Assembly (NCBI GenBank): GCA_019359615.1 | Contig: JAHHHA010000003.1 | Coordinates: 124,001-188,000 of the forward strand | DNA from: Cyanosarcina radialis HA8281-LM2 | GTDB taxonomy: Bacteria; Cyanobacteriota; Cyanobacteriia; Cyanobacteriales; CCAP-1448 | DNA: 64,000 bases | Direction: 5' to 3' | Part shown: positions 1 through 9,303 of the stretch, one piece after another | How positions within the stretch are numbered: position 1 is the stretch's first letter | Layout of the letters: every line of letters begins with the position of its first letter | Notes under the pieces: model-generated | What the model was told of the DNA's origin: nothing | Databases searched by the model: none | Seen by the model: only the letters and a program-made list of their open reading frames with translations | Translations under genes and position numbers: made by a program

Positions 1-1578
1 AGAGCTAGAGAATTAGGGCTGCGGGTAATCGTCACCGATCATCACGACTTACCGCCAGAGTTACCCGTAGCCGATGCGATTCTCAACCCTAAGCTGCTAC
101 CAGAAACTTCTCCCTATCGCGGTTTGGCTGGCGTGGGAGTTGCTTATGTTTTGGCGGTATGCCTAGCCCAAGAGTTGGGGCAATCTAAGGGATTAGTCAA
201 GCCGCTACTAGAACTATTTACTCTGGGAACTATTGCCGATCTAGCTCCTTTAACAGGCGTTAATCGCCGCTGGGTGAGAAGAGGCTTGCAACTGTTACCT
301 GAGTCGCAAGTAACTGGAATTAAGGCTTTAATTCAAATTGCTGGCGTACAGCAGGGAGAGAGGGAGGAAGTCAAAAGTCAAAAGTCAAAAGTCAAAAGTG
401 AAAATCTAGCTCCACAATCTCTTAAGCCGGAAGATATCGGGTTTCGTTTGGGACCTCGGATCAATGCGGTGGGGAGGATTGCCGATCCGCAAATCGCGAT
501 CGAATTGCTGACTACTAACGATATGGGGTTGGCATTGGAACGGGCGATGCAATGCGAACAAATCAATCAACATCGCCAGCGATTGTGCGGCGAAATCGAG
601 CAGGAAGCGATCGCTTTGGTAGAGAATTTGTATGCTGCGTCTCTACCTCTAAGTCGGGTATTAGCGATCGTGCAACCTCAATGGCATCACGGCGTAATCG
701 GGATCGTGGCTTCTCGCTTGGTGGAACGGTACGGCGTACCAGTATTCATCGGCACTTACGAAGATGAAACTCACATCCGAGGTTCGGCGCGAGGCATTCC
801 TGAATTTCACGTTTTTGAGGCTTTGGAATTTTGCAAAGATTTATTAGAAAAGCACGGCGGACATCAGGCGGCTGGCGGTTTTTCCTTGCGGGCGAGCAAC
901 TTAGAAGCATTGCGATCGCGACTTAGTACCTTTGCACGTCGATGCTTGCGGCCAGAAGATCTTAAACCCTTACTTTATATCGACGTTCAAACTGAATTCA
1001 AGCAAATCGATCTCGATCTCTTCCAGCAGATCGATGCTTTGCACCCTTGCGGGATCGAGAACCGAGATCCCGTTTTTTGGACGCAGAATGCCCGCGTTCT
1101 GGATCAACAAATTGTCGGTAAGGGTCATATCAAAATGACGCTATCAACAAACTGTCGATCGACAAAATTTAAGGCTATAGCTTGGCGTTGGGGTGAATTC
1201 TTTCCCTTACCGCCGCGATTGGATGTGGCCTATAAACTCAGAGAAAATAATTGGAATGGTAAAACCAATCTAGAGTTAGAGTTAGTGGGTGCGAGATTGT
1301 CAGAGGTAGCTGCATCTAATAGCCCCAGCTATGTCGCTAAATTTGACTACAACCAGCGATCGTATACCTGTAGCCTGTCAGAATCTTTGCAAGAATTAAA
1401 GATCGTCAATACTGAAGGCAAAATTCTGTCAATTCAACAAGGACAGAAAACGGGGATTTTGTCCAAGAGTGAAGCCGATAACAGCGAAGTCGATGTTACT
1501 CAACCGCCTTATTTCCAATTAATTAAAGCTGCTCGACAGGCAGTAGAAGTTACAGCCAGCCGATCGCACAGTCGGTAA
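1..1578 (+). CDS. recJ: Single-stranded-DNA-specific exonuclease RecJ (5' end outside window)
   Basis: RecJ degrades single-stranded DNA 5' to 3' in recombination and mismatch or base-excision repair. The frame is open from base 1. The first residues include the DHH motif (TDHHDLP, codons 13-19) followed by the family block around NPKLLPETSPYRGLAG. Further on come the DHHA1-type region with GGHQAAGGF and a C-terminal OB-like part. The N-terminal part, including the first metal-binding DxD motif, lies upstream of the window. A lysine/serine-rich stretch encoded by five 7-bp repeats (368-402) interrupts the protein in a probable loop. The frame stays open, so the gene is probably functional. 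The assignment is firm from the DHH and GGHxxAxGF motifs. Confidence 0.93.
   Translation, partial: RARELGLRVIVTDHHDLPPELPVADAILNPKLLPETSPYRGLAGVGVAYVLAVCLAQELGQSKGLVKPLLELFTLGTIADLAPLTGVNRRWVRRGLQLLPESQVTGIKALIQIAGVQQGEREEVKSQKSKVKSENLAPQSLKPEDIGFRLGPRINAVGRIADPQIAIELLTTNDMGLALERAMQCEQINQHRQRLCGEIEQEAIALVENLYAASLPLSRVLAIVQPQWHHGVIGIVASRLVERYGVPVFIGTYEDETHIRGSARGIPEFHVFEALEFCKDLLEKHGGHQAAGGFSLRASNLEALRSRLSTFARRCLRPEDLKPLLYIDVQTEFKQIDLDLFQQIDALHPCGIENRDPVFWTQNARVLDQQIVGKGHIKMTLSTNCRSTKFKAIAWRWGEFFPLPPRLDVAYKLRENNWNGKTNLELELVGARLSEVAASNSPSYVAKFDYNQRSYTCSLSESLQELKIVNTEGKILSIQQGQKTGILSKSEADNSEVDVTQPPYFQLIKAARQAVEVTASRSHSR
368..402. repeat. Heptamer tandem repeat inside recJ
   Basis: Four exact copies of AAGTCAA and a fifth variant (AAGTGAA) run head to tail inside the recJ reading frame. 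They encode a Lys/Ser/Gln-rich insert. Similar 7-bp arrays are found between genes elsewhere in the window. Confidence 0.9.
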
Positions 1579-1633
1579 TATCAAATCCGGTCGATCGACC
1601 ATAATTAATGTAGACCCTAGCCCGTGCGATAGC

Positions 1634-1663
1634 GAAACCCAACACTCAGAAATGTTGGGTTTC
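1634..1663. terminator. Hairpin between convergent genes, probable bidirectional terminator
   Basis: An 11-bp stem (GAAACCCAACA pairing with TGTTGGGTTTC) with an 8-nt loop is followed by CTAATTTTG. It lies between the end of recJ and the end of the convergent minus-strand gene. The arms come from the dispersed GTTGGGTTT repeat family of this genome. Confidence 0.55.
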
Positions 1664-1872
1664 TAATTTTGTCTGTAATTAGCATCTATCCAACAACGAG
1701 GTAAATCCTCACCAGACGGAAAAATTAATTGAGTTTTCTCAAAAGGTTCGGGGTCTTGTTCCTCTTCACCTGCTTGCCCTTGGGCGGTGACAGCGCTTTT
1801 GGTGGGGTCGAACAGGGCCTCAATGTCGCGTATTTCTACTAAAGTTCCGGTCTGCTTGTTCTGTAAAAACAT
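1663..1872 (-). CDS. Small conserved cyanobacterial protein, unknown function
   Basis: A 69-residue acidic protein with no signal peptide or membrane segment. The start MFLQNKQTGTLVEI and the end LPRCWIDANYR resemble a small hypothetical protein I have seen in many cyanobacteria, but I know no function for it. A Glu/Asp-rich centre (GEEEQDPEPF) separates two more conserved ends. It converges with recJ, and the two genes share a terminator-like hairpin. Coding status is likely; function is unknown. Confidence 0.7.
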   Translation of the reverse strand: MFLQNKQTGTLVEIRDIEALFDPTKSAVTAQGQAGEEEQDPEPFEKTQLIFPSGEDLPRCWIDANYRQN

Positions 1873-2239
1873 GGTAAAACTAAACTCAATCTAAAAATTC
1901 GATCGCCAATCTAACGGTAGCCCGCTACATTTTCGATTTCACCAGTCGCAAGAGAGAATTAGAGGTGAGACGCGCCCAGGCTGCGAGGGCAGGATCTCTA
2001 TAAATAGCAGCGCTCCCGATTTACCAAACAAATAGCGAGCGGGAAATCTCAAATCTTGCCTCCTGGATTTTCTGCTCCCATTCCATTCGCGAGGCTAAAA
2101 TCCTTATAATTGGGTAAGCGTAACAAAAGTAAACACCAGGTAGTAAATCGATAAGCACCAGCTATCTGAGACTTTTGCCAAATTCGATCGAGGTCGGTGC
2201 TTTTGCCCAAATCTTTGTTAATGGAAGATAGCTCGCTGT
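1873..2239. other. Intergenic region upstream of ndhH
   Basis: About 370 bp between divergently transcribed genes. It should hold the promoters for ndhH and for the small minus-strand gene. I see no RNA gene, repeat or convincing coding sequence here. Confidence 0.5.
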
Positions 2240-3424
2240 ATGGCACAAATTGAAACCAGAACCGAACCCATGGTCTTAAACATGGGGCCCCACCACCCTT
2301 CCATGCACGGGGTGCTAAGGCTGATCGTCACCCTAGATGGAGAGGATGTCGTTGACTGCGAACCTATTATTGGCTACCTGCATCGCGGCATGGAAAAAAT
2401 TGCCGAAAGTCGCACCAGTGTCATGTACGTTCCCTACGTGAGTCGGTGGGACTATGCAGCGGGAATGTTCAACGAAGCAGTTACCGTCAACGCCCCAGAA
2501 AAACTAGCAGATATTCCAGTGCCGAAACGCGCTAGCTATATTCGAGTCATCATGCTGGAGTTGAATCGGATCGCCAACCATTTACTGTGGCTCGGTCCGT
2601 TCTTAGCTGATGTGGGCGCACAAACTCCCTTTTTCTACATCTTCCGCGAACGAGAACTGATCTACGATCTGTGGGAAGCGGCTACAGGTTATCGGCTGGT
2701 CAATAACAACTATTTCCGGATTGGCGGGGTAGCAGTCGATTTACCCTATGGTTGGATCGATAAGTGCGAAGATTTCTGCGACTACTTCGATCCCAAGGTA
2801 GACGAGTACGAACGCTTGATTACCGATAATCCCATTTTCCGGCGGCGGGTAGAAGGTGTCGGCACGATTAGTCGGGACGAAGCCATTAATTGGGGACTTT
2901 CAGGCCCGATGTTGCGAGGTTCTGGGGTGAAGTGGGATTTGCGGAAAGTAGACCACTACGAATGCTACGACGACTTAGACTGGGAAGTTCATTGGGAAAC
3001 CGCTGGCGATTGTATGGCCCGTTACCTGGTCAGAATTCGGGAGATGCGGGAGTCAGTCAAAATCTTGCGCCAAGCTTTAAAGGCACTTCCTGGCGGCCCT
3101 TACGAAAATCTAGAAGCCAAGCGACTGGCAGAGGGGCCTAAATCTGAATGGAACGGTTTTGACTACCAGTACATTAGTAAGAAAGTTGCTCCTACCTTTA
3201 AAATTCCCAAGGGCGAACATTACGTTCGGATCGAAAGCGGTAAAGGGGAGTTAGGAATTTTCATCATGGGAGATGATAATGTCTTCCCTTGGCGTTGGAA
3301 AATTCGGGCCGCAGATTTCAATAACCTGCAAATTTTACCCCACATTTTGAAAGGGGTGAAAGTCGCCGATATTGTGGCCATTTTGGGCAGTATCGATATC
3401 ATTATGGGTTCGGTCGATCGTTAG
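2240..3424 (+). CDS. ndhH: NAD(P)H-quinone oxidoreductase subunit H
   Basis: The 49-kDa-type subunit of the photosynthetic NDH-1 complex in the thylakoid. It lies at the quinone-binding junction of the hydrophilic arm and takes part in cyclic electron flow and respiration. The 394-residue length is normal. The start has the family block [17 protein letters not shown], followed by [12 protein letters not shown] and YVSRWDY, and the C terminus ends in the conserved DIIMGSVDR. No other ndh gene is adjacent; ndhC-K-J and ndhL are elsewhere in the window, which is the usual scattered cyanobacterial arrangement. Confidence 0.97.
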   Translation: MAQIETRTEPMVLNMGPHHPSMHGVLRLIVTLDGEDVVDCEPIIGYLHRGMEKIAESRTSVMYVPYVSRWDYAAGMFNEAVTVNAPEKLADIPVPKRASYIRVIMLELNRIANHLLWLGPFLADVGAQTPFFYIFRERELIYDLWEAATGYRLVNNNYFRIGGVAVDLPYGWIDKCEDFCDYFDPKVDEYERLITDNPIFRRRVEGVGTISRDEAINWGLSGPMLRGSGVKWDLRKVDHYECYDDLDWEVHWETAGDCMARYLVRIREMRESVKILRQALKALPGGPYENLEAKRLAEGPKSEWNGFDYQYISKKVAPTFKIPKGEHYVRIESGKGELGIFIMGDDNVFPWRWKIRAADFNNLQILPHILKGVKVADIVAILGSIDIIMGSVDR

Positions 3425-4019
3425 GAATGCGATCGAATCTTGTTCTTGTTTGATGGATATGATGCGAACATCTCATAATTCATCATTGCTGTTATCGGTG
3501 AGACAGGGCGGGTTCGACCTGACATTTGATGGCGTGTGCCTTCAACCTGGCGTGGGTTATCGGTCGGGCAGCGCGGGTTTGATTTGACATTTACTGGTGT
3601 GCCTCCAACCTGGCTGGCAAAACCCGCCCCTTGTATCTACAACCCATCTTTGCCACTCTCCTGCAAACATCTATGGCATCGTTTTTCCAATGCCGCTATC
3701 TATGAGGTTTAAACAACAGACTGAAGGCAGATCTGCTGCATCTCCAAGAATTTCCTCGATCTTGACTCATCGCTAACCCTGAGCCGTCGCTGCCAGCACC
3801 AAATCGGGGCGATCTCAAGGCTGGCAGAAACGAGAGTTACCTGCCAAAAGATCGATCTGCTGTTCAAAAACTCGATCCGGGTGCTAGAGTGAAGGGCAAA
3901 TACCAGACCGACCGGATCGATTAAGATTTAGCTAAATTTTGCGCTGAAGATCGAGCATTGGATAAAATGGACTGGTACGTCAACCTTATTCTTCATCAGA
4001 ACATAGCTTACATCATACA
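3425..4019. other. Intergenic region ndhH-infC with two diverged repeats
   Basis: About 600 bp without a convincing gene. The first part holds two tandem, diverged copies (about 3502-3560 and 3561-3630) of a dispersed repeat with the core GGGCGGGTTTGA. The rest shows no structure I can assign; it should contain the infC promoter and leader. Confidence 0.5.
3502..3630. repeat. Two tandem copies of the GGGCGGGTT dispersed repeat
   Basis: Both copies carry a GCGGGTTyGA-yyTGACATTT block followed by GTGTGCCTyCAACCTGGC. The second copy ends with AAAACCCGCCCC, making an imperfect inverted pair with its own start. Related copies lie at about 18786-18856 and 26623-26692. Confidence 0.75.
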
Positions 4020-4031
4020 ATTCCAGAACCT

Positions 4032-4559
4032 GTGATTGAAAAAAGACGCGCTCGCGATCTACCCCAAATAAACGAAAGAATTCGATTTCCCAAGATTCGT
4101 GTAATTGATACCGATGGCGAACAACTGGGAATTCTGACACCTCAAGAGGCCCTGCGCCTGGCCGAAGAAAAAGAACTCGATCTAGTTCTAGTTAGCGACA
4201 AAGCCGATCCGCCCGTTTGCCGGATTATGGACTACGGCAAATATAAGTTCGAGCTAGAAAAAAAAGCTAGAGAAGCTAAGAAAAAGCAGCACACGGCTGA
4301 TGTTAAAGAAGTCAAGATGCGCTACAAAATTGAAGAACACGACTATAAAGTGCGCGTCAATCAAGCCGAACGCTTTCTCAAAGCTGGTGACAAAGTTAAA
4401 GCGACCATTACCTTCCGAGGTCGAGAAATCCAACACAGCGATTTAGCGGAAGAACTACTCAAGCGGATGGCTACCGATTTGCAAGAACTCGGAGAAGTCC
4501 AGCAAGCACCGAAAAAAGAAGGTCGCAACATGATGATGCTAATTGCTCCTAAGAAATAG
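4032..4559 (+). CDS. infC: Translation initiation factor IF-3
   Basis: IF-3 binds the 30S subunit, blocks premature 50S joining and checks the start codon. The 175-residue protein has the N-terminal domain ([19 protein letters not shown]), the lysine-rich linker (about residues 70-90) and the C-terminal domain with [13 protein letters not shown] and [16 protein letters not shown]. The start given is GTG at 4032. An in-frame ATT at 4020 would add IPEP before VIEKRR; infC in E. coli famously starts at AUU. There is no ATG in frame just upstream and no clear Shine-Dalgarno sequence for either start. Confidence 0.95.
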   Translation: MIEKRRARDLPQINERIRFPKIRVIDTDGEQLGILTPQEALRLAEEKELDLVLVSDKADPPVCRIMDYGKYKFELEKKAREAKKKQHTADVKEVKMRYKIEEHDYKVRVNQAERFLKAGDKVKATITFRGREIQHSDLAEELLKRMATDLQELGEVQQAPKKEGRNMMMLIAPKK

Positions 4560-4583
4560 GTGCTCTCTCTCCCTTAATTTGGT

Positions 4584-4630
4584 GAAGCAGGCGATCGTCT
4601 TTAATGAAGGCGATCGCTTCTTCAGTTTTT
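4584..4630 (+). terminator. Possible terminator after infC
   Basis: An imperfect inverted repeat built on two GCGATCG copies (GAAGC-AG-GCGATCG against CGATCGCTTC) is followed by TTCAGTTTTT. It lies 25 bp after the infC stop. The stem has a 2-nt bulge, so the call is tentative. Confidence 0.4.
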
Positions 4631-4706
4631 ACTGCGAGCGGTTTCTCAAATTTGCTTCCAATTGTAAAAAACGAGATCCGGGACATCGAGATTTTATTCG
4701 AGAAAC

Positions 4707-4838
4707 GTGGAATTGAAGAGTCCAGCTATTGGCGAGGAAGCTGTAGCTAGATACATAGAGGAAAATGTGCGATCTAGACTAGAAGGAGTACCAGAAGACA
4801 TTTTTCTGACAGAAATGCGCCGAAAGCTAAATAAATAG
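4707..4838 (+). CDS. Possible 43-residue ORF or gene fragment
   Basis: A GTG-started frame open for 43 codons in an otherwise empty 555-bp gap. It encodes a charged, helix-friendly peptide (IGEEAVARYIEENV near the start, LTEMRRKLNK at the end). The frame is open back to 4668. I do not recognise the family. It could be a small protein, the tail of a decayed gene, or chance. The surrounding bases (4560-5114) show nothing else beyond the possible infC terminator. Confidence 0.25.
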   Translation: MELKSPAIGEEAVARYIEENVRSRLEGVPEDIFLTEMRRKLNK

Positions 4839-5114
4839 AATATTTATATATAGTATTTCTAAATGACTTGCGATCTAGCCGTCCCGGCTGTCCCAGGGGC
4901 AGGCGGGAAGCCATTGGTGTCAACTTAAGGCTAGAGCCATTGCTAGGCCTCGATCTTCAATCATCTCCGCTTAGCCTTTGGTCAACAAACTTTAGTTCAT
5001 GGAATTGGGTTATCGCTCAAATGCTTCGCCCCTACTTTTAACATCTGATAGACTAGGCAACAGTGCATTTGTACTGATATTAATAAATTAATCGAAGTAT
5101 GGCGCTTTGCTTGG

Positions 5115-8100
5115 ATGATTCCCTTACAACTGACAATTAAAAATTTTCTCAGCTATCGCGAAGCCACCTTAGATTTTCGAGGCTTGCATACCGCTTGTAT
5201 TTGCGGTGCTAACGGTGCTGGCAAATCTTCTTTGTTAGAAGCGATCGCTTGGGCGATTTGGGGCGAAAGTCGCGTCAATTCGGAAGAAGATGTGATTTAT
5301 GCTGGCGCTCAAGACGTGCGAGTCGATTTCATCTTTCAAAGCCAGCAGCAGATCTATCGCACGATCCGCAGCCGTCAGCGGGGCGGTAGCACTTCCCTAG
5401 AATTTCAGATCGATACGGGCAGCGGATTTCGTTCTTTGACGGAACGGGGGGTAAGGGCAACCCAACAGCTAATTATTCGCTACCTCAAGCTCGATTACGA
5501 GACGTTTATTAATTCTGCCTACTTGCGTCAGGGGAGAGCAGATGAGTTCATGCTCAAACGCCCTAACGAACGCAAACAGATTCTCGCCGATCTGTTGAAA
5601 CTCGATCGCTACGAAGTTTTAGCAGAAGAGGCTAAAGATTTATCCAAGCAGTTTAAAGGGCAAGCCGAACAGTTAGAAAGTTCTTGGCAAACGATTCAAA
5701 CTCAACTCCAACAGCGGGAAGCGACGCTGGCAGAAAAAGCCGAGTTAGAAACTCAACTGAGCCAACTGCAACAGGTTCAAGAGGCAGACAGGCAAAAACT
5801 CCAGCAGCTACAAGCCCTGTTTTCTCAGCGGCAAACCTGGCAGCAACAGCTTACTTGGCAGCAACAACAATGCCAAAATCTCGATCGAGATCGCGATCGT
5901 TTGCAACAAGAAATCGCCATGAATCGCCAACAGCAGCAGCAATTGGCGAGTTTAATCGATCGCCAAACCGAAATCGTCGAGGGTTATAATCAATATCTCA
6001 AGCTGCAAGCTACTGAAGAATCTCTCTCAGCCAAGTTTCAAGCTTACCAAGAGGCCCTGGCGAAAAAGCAACAGTTACAGCAGCAGTTAGAGAGGGAAAT
6101 TAACGAAACCAAAATCCAAATTCGCCAAGCCCAAACCAAACTAGAAGGGTGGCAGCAACAAGAAAAAGAAAACTTAGAAACCTTAAAACGCCAGGGAGAA
6201 GTCACCGCTGCCCTAGAGCAATTACAGCGCAGCCGCCAACGGCTGGCCGAATTCGATGAGTTGCAACTGGCAGTATCGCCCTTGCTGCAACACCGCCTGA
6301 CTCTGCAAGCGCAATTAGATCGCGCTCATGCCAAGATTACCGCCAAATTAGAAGAACTGCGATCGTCAGCTAGAGAACTAGAACTTGAGGGGGCGCGTCA
6401 ACCTCAATTGCAGCAAACGGTGTTGGCAGTAGAGGCGCAAATCGAAGAATTGGAGAAAACGCGAGTTTACCAGCAGCGGGTACAAGAAAAGGGTTTAGAA
6501 CGCCGGAATTTTCAAGAACGCTTGCAAGAACATCAGCGTACTTATGAAAAACAGATTGCCGAATTGGGACAAAAGCTGGAAATGTTAAAGACACCGGATG
6601 CTTGTTGTCCTTTGTGCGATCGCCCTCTTGACGAACACCATTTTGCACGGGTAGTGCAAAAAACCGAAACCGAACAGGAAGAAGTCCAGCATCAATTTTG
6701 GGTAGTGCGAGAACAGCTAGCTACCTGCGAACGAGAATTACAAGTTTTGCGGGGTGAATACAAGCAATTATCTCAACAATTAACTAACTATGAAAGATTG
6801 AGAGAAGAACGGGGGCAACTAACCGCTCAACTGCAAGCGACTACCAACGTGCAGGAACGATTGGACAAAATCGCCCAGGAAGAGGCCAGATTAGAAATCT
6901 CGATTCGGGCTGGGGAATACGCGATCGAATTGCAAGCTGAATTGCAAACCTTAGATGCCCAATTGCAACAACTCAACTACAACGAACAAACCCATGCCCT
7001 AGCTAGGGGAGAGGTAGAACGCTGGCGGTGGGCAGAAATTCGCCAAGCTCAAATCAAAGATGCTCAACGCCGCCAATCGGCCCTAGAAGCTCAAAAGCCA
7101 GAAGTTTTAACCAAAATTGCCGATCTAGAAAAAGCGATCGCCGATCTGCAAGCTAATTCCGAACTCGCGCGTCAAATTTCCGCCCTCGATCGCCATCTTA
7201 CCGAACTCGAATACGATCGCTCGGCACACAACGAGGTGTTAACTTCTCTCAGGCAAGCCCAATCTTGGCAACTGCGCTACCAAGAACTCCAGCAAGCCCA
7301 AGAACAGCATCCCCAACTCATCGAACGCGATCGCACCCTCGATCGAAACCTGCAAGAAAAATTGGCCAGCCAACAGGCAATGGCAGCCCAAATGCAAGCG
7401 ATCGTCGAGCAATTAGAACAAATGCCCGATCCGAGTGGAGAAATCCAAATTTTAGAACTACAAACTCAAAAGCAAAGGCAGCAATTAGATGAATATTTAG
7501 CCACTCTGGGTAGGCTACAACAGCAGCTTTTACAATTAGAGAACTTGCAAGTTCAAGCGGAGAAAGAACAGCAAGAATTACAAGAATGTCGCCGCCAATA
7601 CCGGGTTTATCAGGAATTAGCTCAAGCTTTTGGCAAGAATGGCATTCAGGCTTTAATGATTGAAAACATCTTGCCTCAATTAGAAGCTGAAACCAATCAA
7701 ATTCTCTCTCGATTAACTGGCAACCAACTCCACGTTACTTTTGTCACTCAAAAAACTGGCAAAAGTGCCAAATCCCGCAGTTCTAATAATATTAAAAATG
7801 CCAAATTAATCGATACTCTCGATATTTTAATCGGCGATGCTCGCGGCACTCGCCCCTACGAAACGTACTCTGGCGGCGAGGCATTTCGGATCAACTTTGC
7901 CATTCGGTTAGCCTTGGCACAACTGTTAGCCCAAAGATCGGGAACGGCGCTGCAAATGTTAATAGTCGATGAAGGTTTTGGCACCCAAGATCGAGAAGGG
8001 TGCGATCGCCTGATTGCCGCGATTAATGCGATCGCTCCCGATTTTGCTTGCATCCTCGCTGTAACTCATATGCCTCAATTCAAAGAAGCTTTTCAAACTC

Positions 8101-8153
8101 GAATTGAAGTGCATAAAACGGCTAATGGTTCTCAGTTAAGTCTATTGATGTAA
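5115..8153 (+). CDS. sbcC: Nuclease SbcCD subunit C (Rad50-like ATPase)
   Basis: SbcC is the SMC-like ATPase partner of the SbcD nuclease and cleaves hairpins and DNA-end structures. The 1012-residue protein has a Walker A motif (GANGAGKSS, residues 31-39), two long Gln/Glu-rich coiled-coil arms, a zinc hook CPLC at residues 498-501, the ABC signature YSGGEAFRINFA and Walker B LIVDEGFGTQD near the C terminus. Length is typical. sbcD is not in the window. The gene converges with pebB, with only 3 bp between the two stop codons. Confidence 0.95.
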   Translation: MIPLQLTIKNFLSYREATLDFRGLHTACICGANGAGKSSLLEAIAWAIWGESRVNSEEDVIYAGAQDVRVDFIFQSQQQIYRTIRSRQRGGSTSLEFQIDTGSGFRSLTERGVRATQQLIIRYLKLDYETFINSAYLRQGRADEFMLKRPNERKQILADLLKLDRYEVLAEEAKDLSKQFKGQAEQLESSWQTIQTQLQQREATLAEKAELETQLSQLQQVQEADRQKLQQLQALFSQRQTWQQQLTWQQQQCQNLDRDRDRLQQEIAMNRQQQQQLASLIDRQTEIVEGYNQYLKLQATEESLSAKFQAYQEALAKKQQLQQQLEREINETKIQIRQAQTKLEGWQQQEKENLETLKRQGEVTAALEQLQRSRQRLAEFDELQLAVSPLLQHRLTLQAQLDRAHAKITAKLEELRSSARELELEGARQPQLQQTVLAVEAQIEELEKTRVYQQRVQEKGLERRNFQERLQEHQRTYEKQIAELGQKLEMLKTPDACCPLCDRPLDEHHFARVVQKTETEQEEVQHQFWVVREQLATCERELQVLRGEYKQLSQQLTNYERLREERGQLTAQLQATTNVQERLDKIAQEEARLEISIRAGEYAIELQAELQTLDAQLQQLNYNEQTHALARGEVERWRWAEIRQAQIKDAQRRQSALEAQKPEVLTKIADLEKAIADLQANSELARQISALDRHLTELEYDRSAHNEVLTSLRQAQSWQLRYQELQQAQEQHPQLIERDRTLDRNLQEKLASQQAMAAQMQAIVEQLEQMPDPSGEIQILELQTQKQRQQLDEYLATLGRLQQQLLQLENLQVQAEKEQQELQECRRQYRVYQELAQAFGKNGIQALMIENILPQLEAETNQILSRLTGNQLHVTFVTQKTGKSAKSRSSNNIKNAKLIDTLDILIGDARGTRPYETYSGGEAFRINFAIRLALAQLLAQRSGTALQMLIVDEGFGTQDREGCDRLIAAINAIAPDFACILAVTHMPQFKEAFQTRIEVHKTANGSQLSLLM

Positions 8154-8156
8154 AGT

Positions 8157-8918
8157 CTATCCCAAAGTCAAAGGCGATCGAGCGATCGGTAACTGCCGTT
8201 CTAAATCGAACAAAAACCCGTGAATATACTCTTCCGTCCACTCTTCCCCATAGAACCGACGGAACATCCCTCTAGCTGGATCTTTTTCGGCGCGGTAACG
8301 CAGATAGCGCAGTTGAGATTCTTCGATTTTCTTGAGGGATTCAGGATCGGTAATCGGCACAGCTTGCAAGACAAAATCTACGTAGGCGTGAAGATAATCT
8401 TTAAAGGCCTCGAATACCTGCGTTTCCACCACTTCTGTCTCTTTGGGGCGAGTCCACAAAAAAGCCGGAGAAAAGAACGGCTGTGCCTCTTCCGGGAAAT
8501 CTCCGCCCCATTCTAAATGTTGTTGGTGGGCGCGAAAAATAGGCAAAATTGGCTCGGTATATTTGGCGCGATAAGCCTCGTTGTGGAACAGCGGTTGCAT
8601 ATCTAGCGCGATCAGATGTCCGCCTGGTAGCGTTACCAAATCAGCCCCAAAAAAGGGTAAATCGTAATTTAATCGGGGAAAAATCACAAAATTGAGTACC
8701 TGGAGGGCATTTCCCCCTTGGACGTGGGCAGCCCTAATTTGCCTCATCTGGGAGGATTGCCACCCATAACTAGTAGTGAGAACTTCTTCTTGGTGTTTCC
8801 CTTTACCTGTAATTGCCGCCTTCGATGCAAACCCCTCTGGAATGGGGTAATCTGAGAGTTCTAAACGCGATCGCAAATAATCGATCGCATAATCGAGAAA
8901 CGGCTGGTAAAGAGTCAT
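8157..8918 (-). CDS. pebB: Phycoerythrobilin:ferredoxin oxidoreductase PebB
   Basis: PebB reduces 15,16-dihydrobiliverdin to phycoerythrobilin using ferredoxin, the second step after PebA. The 253-residue protein belongs to the ferredoxin-dependent bilin reductase family. It shows the core block [21 protein letters not shown] followed by [10 protein letters not shown], and a C-terminal [21 protein letters not shown] block. It lies downstream of pebA on the same strand with a 385-bp repeat-rich gap, so cotranscription is plausible but not assured. The PebB/PebA split is based on the core block and the gene order and is fairly firm. Confidence 0.93.
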   Translation of the reverse strand: MTLYQPFLDYAIDYLRSRLELSDYPIPEGFASKAAITGKGKHQEEVLTTSYGWQSSQMRQIRAAHVQGGNALQVLNFVIFPRLNYDLPFFGADLVTLPGGHLIALDMQPLFHNEAYRAKYTEPILPIFRAHQQHLEWGGDFPEEAQPFFSPAFLWTRPKETEVVETQVFEAFKDYLHAYVDFVLQAVPITDPESLKKIEESQLRYLRYRAEKDPARGMFRRFYGEEWTEEYIHGFLFDLERQLPIARSPLTLG

Positions 8919-9303
8919 CTGAATTATGAATGCAGGAGTTCAGGAGTTCAGGAGTTCAGAAGGTAGAGACGCGAGATCTCGCGTCTCTACAGGAGGCAGA
9001 AGTTAAGTTATCACGATTCCTCGCGCCCTCACCCCAGCCTCTCCCACACGGCTACGTTTATACACATCGCCGTGCAGCTTGCACCGAGGAGTGGGGATTG
9101 GAATCAAAGTCCCCCTTTTTAAGGGGAATTTAGGGGGATCTAGATGTGGAACGGCATAACCGATAACTTTTATATACACAGTAGCCCACAGGAGAAGGAG
9201 TGACAGCAAGAGAGGGAGGGCAAAGCAATCCATCCTAGCCGAACTCGGAACTGTTACTTTCCTAAATTGTAAATTGCGAACTGCGAATTGCGAATTGTTT
9301 TAT
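8919..9303. other. Repeat-rich spacer between pebA and pebB
   Basis: The spacer contains tandem heptamers (CAGGAGTT units near 8935-8960), a perfect 28-bp palindrome at 8963-8990, and part of a CCCTCACCCC-type repeat near 9025. GAATTGC heptamers lie near 9270-9297. Open frames here are low-complexity repeat translations and are not counted as genes. Confidence 0.6.
8963..8990. repeat. 28-bp perfect palindrome (GTAGAGACG family)
   Basis: The half-site GTAGAGACGCGAGA is followed directly by its exact complement. It is one member of a family of GTAGAGACG...CGTCTCTAC hairpins also found at 20002-20030, 31413-31441, 37495-37515 (inside trmJ) and 44332-44355. Confidence 0.9.

Noticed and set aside
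2049-2246. Minus-strand frame overlapping the ndhH start
   Set aside because: No family features; it overlaps the firmly assigned ndhH start and the promoter region.
8930-9233. Open frames on both strands between pebA and pebB
   Set aside because: They translate heptamer arrays, a palindrome and a GC-rich repeat; no protein-like features.
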